From: an uncultured Granulosicoccaceae bacterium
GTDB lineage: Bacteria; Pseudomonadota; Gammaproteobacteria; Granulosicoccales; Granulosicoccaceae
NCBI GenBank assembly: GCA_938020525.1
Contig: CALIHW010000008.1
Span: forward strand, 1-40,108
Length of the DNA: 40,108 nt
Direction of reading: 5' to 3'
In this document: positions 34,662 through 40,108 of the stretch, in pieces
Numbering within the stretch: position 1 is the stretch's first letter
Layout of the letters: each line of letters starts with the position of its first letter
The notes under the pieces: model-generated
The model's database searches: none
What the model saw: the letters and a program-made list of their open reading frames with translations, nothing else
What the model was told of the DNA's origin: nothing
Translations under genes and position numbers: made by a program

Positions 34662-37600
34662 CAGCTGGACTTCAGATAGCGATACGCAGGTTGATCAACA
34701 GGCTGATACGGATCAGCTATTAAAATTACGTGGTCGTTTGGATGTCTCTGTTGAACAGCTCAGTTCAAAAGGCTATTCCTCTGCCGTTTCAGAAGATATT
34801 TCGAAAGAACTGCTATTAGTCCGGCAGCATCTCATCGATTTTGAATGCGGGCTGCAGTTTGCAAAAGATCTCTCGGTTGCCAACCAACTGGTTGCATCCA
34901 GAGCTGATCATCGTAGCGTTGCCTTGCTTAAGTATTGTCTTCAGCGGTTTGTTGATTATCTGGCGGACGTTGCAGCGCATGGCATAGACTATCCAGTTGC
35001 GTTGCTGACAGCATTTAATGAGCTGTTCGCGTTACAGAAGAAACCACTGCTTACAGAAAATCTGTTCAGCATCCCGGACGGATACCGGGTTGATGTCAGT
35101 GATCTGCAGGAGGCTGATCAAAACACACTTACCAGCGCTGTACCAGAGCGGTATCTTGGTTTCAGCCAAACCATGCTGGGTATCTATCGTGGGGAGAGTC
35201 GTGAACAGAAGCTCAATGATCTGGCCCAGTCTCTGTCTGCTCTTGGTGATAGCTGCAGAAGTGCAAAGGCACGCAATTTCTGGTTGCTTTGCAGATCCTT
35301 TGCATTAACGGTAGAGATACCAAAAGGAGAATTGCGTCCGGCACTATTTAAGATATTTAAAGAAATTGAAAATGTTTTGTTACATGCATTAGGTGACAAG
35401 CAAAAACCGGTGCTTGGCATGCAGCAAAAAATAGATCGTTTGCTGGTAAACCTTGTTTGCTATGTTCCCTTTAGTTCACTGCCTGAGGGATTCACGCAAG
35501 AGCCTGCTGCAGAAGCTACTGTCAATACAGCAGTAAACGGTTTTGCCAGCATAGAGGAAGAGTTCCTGAAGTTGCACCAGTCATCGTCAGCTCCGCTCTC
35601 TGAATGGCTACAGATGAGTATTCGTATGCTGATGGAACGGCTTCAACATTGTGCTGCTATTTTGTCGGAAGAAGCACTGGATACTGATGAATCCATCGCT
35701 GACCTGCTTGCTGAAGTTTCTCTGCTGAAACGTTTGTTTTTACTGATCGGTGTGCATGGCGCTCGAGAAAATCTGGAAGAAGTAGAGGGCTACCTGCGCT
35801 CGACATTATCCCGTGAAACTATGCTGTCAGGTTTGACTTCTTTGCAGCTTGTAGAGCAGCAGATTCTCTATCAATTTAATTTTCTGAAAGATTCTTCGCA
35901 ATCAGTGGTCGAGGATGTGCCGATAAATCTGCAGTCCGCACCGCATGAGCCCGTGCAGAGTAATGTACATCCGGGTTCAGAAGTATTCACTGCAACGGCA
36001 TCTGAATCACCGCCTGCAGCGAGCAGCCCCAAATCGGTATCAGAAAGCCCCGAGCAAGAGATGCCAGGAACCGAAAAAGCCCAAGGGTCTGAAAAAGCCC
36101 ATGGGTCTGAAAAAGACCAGGGATCGGCAAAGGCCCAAGGATCGCAAAAGGCTCAGGGATCGCAGCAATCCGCATCACCGGATTTTGGTGCGCGGTGTAA
36201 TTTGTGTATTGATGTAATTCAACAGTCTCTTGATACGGCGCTTGGCAGTTCCGGTAATTTGATACCGGATAGCAGTGTAGTAAATGCATTAAGTAAGCTG
36301 ATAGAGCTGGTTTCATCCAAAGGAATCGATGAGTTAACCAGTCTTTTAACACCACTTTCAAAGTTGTTGACAGAGGCTGAAGACAGCACATTGAATCAGT
36401 CGGAAACTTTACTCGTACAGGAAGCAATAATTGCTGCCACTTTAGGTATAGATTCTTTGGTTGGGTATAAACCAATGCCCGATATGATCGCCAATGTGAC
36501 AGATCGTATTGAAGAGGTGCTGCAAACTACCACGCAAAGGCTAAACGCAGGGTCAGCCCGTAATGGTGCGCTCAGTGGCTTCCTTGTCGAGTCGGGCGAG
36601 TTATTGCCGCGGTTGTTTGAGTTGTTTCAAAGGTTACGTGGTGCGCCCGACGGTGCGAGTCGGCTCTATGGCGACATCAACCGGCTATTGCACTCTTTTA
36701 AAGTCAGTGCGGATGAGGCTGACGAACACCAGCTTGCAGAACTTGCGCACACGCTTGAAGCGGCTATGATCGATCTGACGCAGAGTGAGGCGGCAGCTTC
36801 ACAAAACTTCTTTGATATTGCGCTTGAATCAATCGAATGTCTGGACGAGGACATCGAGCGGCTACGGAACAGTGAACCTGTAATAGACAGAAGCGACCTG
36901 ATTGACCGGTTAAAGCTTGAAGGTGCAATCGAAGAGTCACAGTCGGCGTTTGGAAATACGTCATCGTTAACGTCTGATGCTGCCAATTCGGCGGTCATTC
37001 AGTCTGCCCAATCTGCAAATGCTGATAATATTGAAGAACAATCGCGTGTGGTGTTGCTGAATGAATCAATCAATTCATCGAGTGACATAGACTGGCCGCA
37101 CAGATTTAGACAAATCGAAGCTTGTTACGGTGCGATAGAGCGCAGTCATAAACAATTAATAGATCTGCAAAAACGAGCAGAGCAGCTTATCAACGCCGCT
37201 GTAGACAATCGGACGGATGTAGATGTACAGGCGAATACAAAGCCAGGTGAGCAGACCGGTAATGCCTTGCAGGCGCTTACAGAACAACTGCAACAAATTG
37301 CCGAAAATCAGAATATTGCAATTAAAAGGCTTGATGCTCAGTTAAGCAACGCTTCTCTGATAGACGTAGCGTCAATGGGTGATGCACTGGTAAAAGTAGT
37401 TGAGGCGGCTGCGGATAACCGGCGTCTAAAAATACAGTTTGCCTTTGAGGCAAATGGTGTGGATCTGCACAGTCACACATACGAGCAAATAAAGGCTGCT
37501 GTTTCAGTTCTGTTAGACAGTGTTGTAACCCATGCAATACCTGACAATGGCCAAAATACTGCCAGCGGCTTGTCAGAACTCTCAACAGTAACAGTCCGTG

Positions 37601-38244
37601 TGAGTCAAAATGAACGCACCATCATTATCGATGTAATAGATGATGGTTGTGGCATTACTGTGCAAGGTAGCGCACCGCGTTCAGGTAACCCATGGGCAAA
37701 CGTCGCAAGACCGGACTGGCGTGAAGTGGGTGGTAATGCCCCGGTTCCACCGCAGACCTGGTCGAATCAGTCAGATAAGGTGGTTAATATCAACGGATTG
37801 CTCAAGGTTGCCACAAGGGTCGGCGGAACTGTCGCGCTCAAGAGTGACGAAGAAAGTACTTGTTACCGCCTGTGTTTGCCAATCACCAGCAGTATGCAGA
37901 CTGTTCTCGTTTTCGAAACGTACGGCTTCCTGATGTCGATTCCCATTGCAAAGGTAGCAAGTGTCGGCTTTGCAGAGGATTCAAATGTAGCGTCGTTGGG
38001 CAGGCTGATGGGTTTGAAGCCACCAGCAGCTATATTACCTGAACAGCAATCCATTTCTGTCAGAACACCATTTGGAGTGCTGCAGTTTTCGGTTGATAAG
38101 ATTGTTGGCAATAAAACGCTTACGTTCAGAGCTGCAGAGCGTGTACTGCCTGATGTGCCAGGCTATATTGGTGTTTCTGTAACTGACACAGAGCAAATAG
38201 TGATGTTGCTGGATATTGACTATTGGAGCTCACAGCAGCCTTGA
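34654..38244 (+). CDS. ChpA/CheA-like histidine kinase homologue with degenerate ATPase
   Basis: 1196 residues from a TTG with GGAGA 8 nt upstream, overlapping the MCP-like gene by 8 nt. Regions: helical N-terminal part like the FimL/ChpA N-terminus (about 1-280); an Ala/Ser/Pro linker with hexapeptide repeats (474-503); an Hpt domain with the phospho-acceptor candidate H680 (LLHSFKVSA); a second helical region; a CheA-type ATPase (about 915-1085); and a C-terminal CheW-like domain (about 1088-1190). In the ATPase the N-box LLRNAVDHG is LLDSVVTHA (953-961), so the Mg-binding Asn is Ser 956; the G1 box DDGCGI (996-1001) is intact; the G2 glycines GRGVGMD are DKVVNIN. There is no receiver domain. 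Kinase activity is therefore doubtful. Confidence 0.8.
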   Translation: MNDSWTSDSDTQVDQQADTDQLLKLRGRLDVSVEQLSSKGYSSAVSEDISKELLLVRQHLIDFECGLQFAKDLSVANQLVASRADHRSVALLKYCLQRFVDYLADVAAHGIDYPVALLTAFNELFALQKKPLLTENLFSIPDGYRVDVSDLQEADQNTLTSAVPERYLGFSQTMLGIYRGESREQKLNDLAQSLSALGDSCRSAKARNFWLLCRSFALTVEIPKGELRPALFKIFKEIENVLLHALGDKQKPVLGMQQKIDRLLVNLVCYVPFSSLPEGFTQEPAAEATVNTAVNGFASIEEEFLKLHQSSSAPLSEWLQMSIRMLMERLQHCAAILSEEALDTDESIADLLAEVSLLKRLFLLIGVHGARENLEEVEGYLRSTLSRETMLSGLTSLQLVEQQILYQFNFLKDSSQSVVEDVPINLQSAPHEPVQSNVHPGSEVFTATASESPPAASSPKSVSESPEQEMPGTEKAQGSEKAHGSEKDQGSAKAQGSQKAQGSQQSASPDFGARCNLCIDVIQQSLDTALGSSGNLIPDSSVVNALSKLIELVSSKGIDELTSLLTPLSKLLTEAEDSTLNQSETLLVQEAIIAATLGIDSLVGYKPMPDMIANVTDRIEEVLQTTTQRLNAGSARNGALSGFLVESGELLPRLFELFQRLRGAPDGASRLYGDINRLLHSFKVSADEADEHQLAELAHTLEAAMIDLTQSEAAASQNFFDIALESIECLDEDIERLRNSEPVIDRSDLIDRLKLEGAIEESQSAFGNTSSLTSDAANSAVIQSAQSANADNIEEQSRVVLLNESINSSSDIDWPHRFRQIEACYGAIERSHKQLIDLQKRAEQLINAAVDNRTDVDVQANTKPGEQTGNALQALTEQLQQIAENQNIAIKRLDAQLSNASLIDVASMGDALVKVVEAAADNRRLKIQFAFEANGVDLHSHTYEQIKAAVSVLLDSVVTHAIPDNGQNTASGLSELSTVTVRVSQNERTIIIDVIDDGCGITVQGSAPRSGNPWANVARPDWREVGGNAPVPPQTWSNQSDKVVNINGLLKVATRVGGTVALKSDEESTCYRLCLPITSSMQTVLVFETYGFLMSIPIAKVASVGFAEDSNVASLGRLMGLKPPAAILPEQQSISVRTPFGVLQFSVDKIVGNKTLTFRAAERVLPDVPGYIGVSVTDTEQIVMLLDIDYWSSQQP
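36073..36162 (+). repeat. 18-bp tandem repeat, five units, in the ChpA-like gene
   Basis: Units encode EKAQGS, EKAHGS, EKDQGS, AKAQGS and QKAQGS, all in frame. Divergence grows from left to right, with the first two units nearly identical. Confidence 0.9.
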
Positions 38245-38361
38245 GGCGTTACAGTCAGCGCCGGGTATTAAGAGTGTGCTGTACCGTTTTATGCACTGGC
38301 GGGTAGGCACTTAAGTCGGGTAGCCGCATCGTTTCAAAATTTATCGAATCCTTAAACGAAA

Positions 38362-38387
38362 AAAGCCCGGGTCATAGCCCGGGCTTT
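38362..38387 (-). terminator. terminator between the ChpA-like gene and the small secreted protein gene
   Basis: A perfect 10-bp stem (AAAGCCCGGG / CCCGGGCTTT) with a 6-nt loop. On the minus strand it runs into TTTTTT, so it serves the minus-strand gene best; on the plus strand the T tract is short (TTT). Confidence 0.9.
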
Positions 38388-38414
38388 GGTGCGTTATGTC
38401 GTTGGAGCTTACCG

Positions 38415-38834
38415 TTAGCTTTGGCAGGTAGCGGTTAGCTCAAACGGAATACCGGTTGTTTCAGAGATTGCTTCGTCAAAGCTGCCGCGAATAATAACCT
38501 GGCTCGATTCAACAGTGATCGACTCTTCTGGATTGTTCAGAGTAGAGGTGTAGAAAGCATGGGGTGCTCCTGAGCCGCCTCCCACGTGCATCTCTACCCA
38601 TCCACCGTTACCGTCGGCCGAGATTTCAAATTTGTTGCCGTTGGGCAGCACGCCAGAACCTGCGTAAAGGTGCACTTCTTCGTAGTATTTGCCGATATGG
38701 CAATTATTTACCGCAAAGTGGGCCGGGCTGTCTTCGATCTTAATCGTGCCCATGTTCTTGATCTTGGCTGTAAAACCCACAGTACAAAGGCTGACTATTA
38801 GAGCGGTTGCAGAGAAAATCAGTGTTCGCTTCAT
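38415..38834 (-). CDS. small secreted protein of unknown function
   Basis: 139 residues from the ATG at 38832-38834 (GAGA about 8 nt upstream); a longer start at 38861 would put nine residues before the signal peptide. Signal peptide about 1-22. The mature part is rich in Gly, Ser, Thr and beta-forming residues, with two Cys (about 45 and 137) likely to form one disulfide that closes the domain. No family recognised. It is monocistronic with its own terminator. Confidence 0.65.
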   Translation of the reverse strand: MKRTLIFSATALIVSLCTVGFTAKIKNMGTIKIEDSPAHFAVNNCHIGKYYEEVHLYAGSGVLPNGNKFEISADGNGGWVEMHVGGGSGAPHAFYTSTLNNPEESITVESSQVIIRGSFDEAISETTGIPFELTATCQS

Positions 38835-39298
38835 GGCAATTCTCGCTAAAAAGTTCAACAAAGGCGGTTAGTTCCGCGACGAGGGGAATGTTATTACGTT
38901 GAAATAGAAATGTCGAATCCACCTGATATAACAAACGTAAATTATTGATTTAAAATGGTAAAGCGTGTTTTTCAGGTGTTGTTTTTACCCCAAAAGCTTG
39001 TTGTTTCCTTGTTTTGTTACCGGTGTGTAATCGGTTTATGCTGGTTTTGACAGTGGGTTATGTGCGTTGCGCGCAAGGATTCACAACTTGCCACTGCGTG
39101 CTTTTACCGCCTAATTTGATCAAATATCGCAATATGTAGTGTTACGGGTATCAATATACTACAAGTGCGCCGGGTCCGACTATCCCCAGACCAGTCCCCA
39201 TGCCATGTATGTCGTCATTACATAACAAGTTGGAAAGGTCTCTGTTTATTCATCTTAAGCTGCGTGCTCAACATGCGGAGTCGGTCAAAACGTTAAAA
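38835..39298. other. intergenic region between the secreted protein gene and erpA
   Basis: Promoter of the minus-strand gene at the left and of erpA at the right. Otherwise only weak AT-rich structure, such as GTAGT/ACTAC around 39136-39162. No gene seen. Confidence 0.4.
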
Positions 39299-39323
39299 AT
39301 ACTTGATTGATTTTGTCAGGTAA
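39299..39323 (+). promoter_or_regulatory. IscR type 1 binding site upstream of erpA
   Basis: The 25-bp window fits the E. coli IscR type 1 consensus at 22 of 25 positions, with the half-site cores TTGAT and GTCA in the right places. It overlaps the -35 box and spacer of the erpA promoter, the position expected for repression by [2Fe-2S]-IscR. In E. coli erpA is an IscR target. Confidence 0.7.
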
Positions 39324-39332
39324 TGCTACATT
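39303..39332 (+). promoter_or_regulatory. sigma-70 promoter of erpA
   Basis: TTGATT (39303-39308), an 18-nt spacer and an extended -10, TGCTACATT (39324-39332). Transcription would begin near 39339, leaving a leader of about 27 nt. Confidence 0.6.
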
Positions 39333-39365
39333 TTCATTACTTATCAAACTCTGGCGTCATTTGAA

Positions 39366-39716
39366 ATGAGTGCAGAAGCAGAATTCCCGGATCCACTAGT
39401 GTTCACGGAAGCAGCAGCTTTAAAAGTAAAAGGTCTCATAGAAGAGGAAGGCAACTCGGAGCTCAAGCTTCGTGTCTTTATCTCTGGTGGTGGTTGCTCC
39501 GGCTTCCAGTATGGATTTACTTTCGATGAAGACACCAACGATGGTGATACCGAAGTCGAGAAAGAAGGCGTGAAGTTGCTGATCGACCCAATGAGCTATC
39601 AATATCTGATTGGGGCAGAGATCGACTACACAGAAGGGCTTGAAGGATCGCAGTTCGTTATCCGAAACCCTAATGCTACAACTACCTGTGGCTGCGGATC
39701 TTCATTCTCTGTGTAG
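39366..39716 (+). CDS. erpA: iron-sulfur insertion protein ErpA (A-type carrier)
   Basis: 116 residues. The A-type cysteines are C44 ([10 protein letters not shown]), C108 and C110 ([12 protein letters not shown]). [15 protein letters not shown] and [10 protein letters not shown] are typical of ErpA. It hands [4Fe-4S] or [2Fe-2S] clusters to apo-proteins such as IspG. Its ATG lies behind an IscR-type site and a fitting promoter; it is single, without isc genes beside it, as is common for erpA. Confidence 0.96.
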   Translation: MSAEAEFPDPLVFTEAAALKVKGLIEEEGNSELKLRVFISGGGCSGFQYGFTFDEDTNDGDTEVEKEGVKLLIDPMSYQYLIGAEIDYTEGLEGSQFVIRNPNATTTCGCGSSFSV

Positions 39717-39758
39717 ATTTCAAGGCAGAAGAGAATCCTGCTCTCGAATTACCACCTG

Positions 39759-39853
39759 GACTAGCGTTACGATAAACTTAGGGGGCATAAGCCGGAGGCG
39801 CATCCGACGAGATGACGCTCACGGTGTGTTGCATGCGCTGTCGCGTATCCCAC
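39759..39853. repeat. REP-like repeat, copy 1
   Basis: About 95 bp beginning GACTAGCGTTACGATAAA and ending TATCCCAC, with inner GCCGGAGGCGCATCC and ATGCGCTGTCGC parts that make an imperfect hairpin. Begins 43 nt after the erpA stop. The second copy has a period of 116 bp. Confidence 0.85.
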
Positions 39854-39874
39854 GCACGAAAAACATCCACGATA

Positions 39875-39968
39875 GACTAGCGTTACGATAAAGGTACGGG
39901 GGCATAAGCCGGAGGCGCATCCACCGATAACGCTCACGGCATGTTGGATGCGCTGTCGCTTATCCCAC
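39875..39968. repeat. REP-like repeat, copy 2
   Basis: About 94 bp, the same order as copy 1 with scattered changes. In this copy GCGCATCC and GGATGCGC are exact complements, giving a clear 8-bp hairpin. Resembles the REP/BIME class of extragenic palindromes in general form. Confidence 0.85.
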
Positions 39969-40108
39969 CTAACTGTGATGAATGGGTTTCGCCCCACGGA
40001 ATGAAAGTATTACATTAGTCCGTGGTAGGGCGGGCCTTAGAGGCCGGATTTTTCGTGGCGACTCAACATCCCGCTCCCTAACTTGGACCTGGATTGATCA
40101 ATCGAACC
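39969..40108. other. right-hand end of the window, no gene seen
   Basis: Contains a small hairpin GGCCT/AGGCC followed by GGATTTTT near 40035-40056, which may be a weak plus-strand terminator. No coding frame can be judged in the 50 nt that follow. Confidence 0.35.

Noticed and set aside
35987-36475. 162-codon minus-strand frame inside the ChpA-like gene
   Set aside because: It includes the reverse of the 18-bp repeat array, whose length of 3n keeps every frame open; not a gene.
39610-39891. 93-codon plus-strand frame spanning the erpA end and REP copy 1
   Set aside because: Out of frame with erpA and continued only through repeat sequence.
39759-39968. the two 95-bp repeats considered as a CRISPR
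   Set aside because: Only two long repeats with a 21-bp interval, inner palindromes and no cas genes; REP-like elements fit better.

Overview
The window looks like a chromosomal segment of a free-living, probably marine gammaproteobacterium of roughly balanced GC. The lineage is inferred from gene content and order: metX-metW with yggT, proC and yggS next to pilT-pilU; ruvX-pyrR-pyrB-pyrC' with yqgE and gshB; a type II secretion gspC-D-E-F block; and erpA preceded by an IscR-type site. A guess at an Arenicella/Granulosicoccus-like lineage is weak and rests on style only. No tRNA, rRNA, CRISPR array, transposase or prophage gene was seen.

Layout. 1-1000: the end of a basic protein, then a stand-alone GyrB/ParE-type TOPRIM protein. 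1000-4800 (minus): an enolase-superfamily enzyme and a copper set (CcoA-like MFS importer, PCu(A)C chaperone, SCO1 protein) that fits copper delivery to cytochrome oxidase. 5100-9100: a lipoprotein with calcium-binding type repeats, a cold-shock protein with a structured upstream region, a secreted trypsin-like protease and a VWA lipoprotein. 9400-16900 (minus): gspC, gspD with a very long acidic tail, gspE and gspF; no pseudopilin genes are present, so the secretion system is split. 17300-23500 (minus): an HU protein with a lysine-rich N-terminal tail, metW, metX, yggT, proC, transaldolase and yggS. 23700-25900 (plus): pilT and pilU, the twitching retraction ATPases. 26000-31300 (minus): pyrC', pyrB, pyrR, ruvX, yqgE, gshB. 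31700-38250 (plus): a three-gene CheW / MCP / CheA-like block at the place where Pil-Chp genes are often found. 38400-40100: a small secreted protein, erpA, and two 95-bp REP-like repeats.

The most interesting system is the 31.7-38.2 kb block. Its layout recalls pilI-pilJ-chpA, but there is no PilG/PilH response regulator, the MCP hairpin tip is largely lost, and the CheA-like ATPase has lost the N-box asparagine and the G2 glycines, while the Hpt histidine and the DxGxG box remain. I read it as a diverged, possibly kinase-dead, Chp-derived assembly. Other points of note are a possible Shine-Dalgarno-sequestering long-range repeat before gspD, competing ATAGAGG/CCTCTAT arms before the cold-shock gene, and a near-consensus IscR type 1 site overlapping the erpA promoter.
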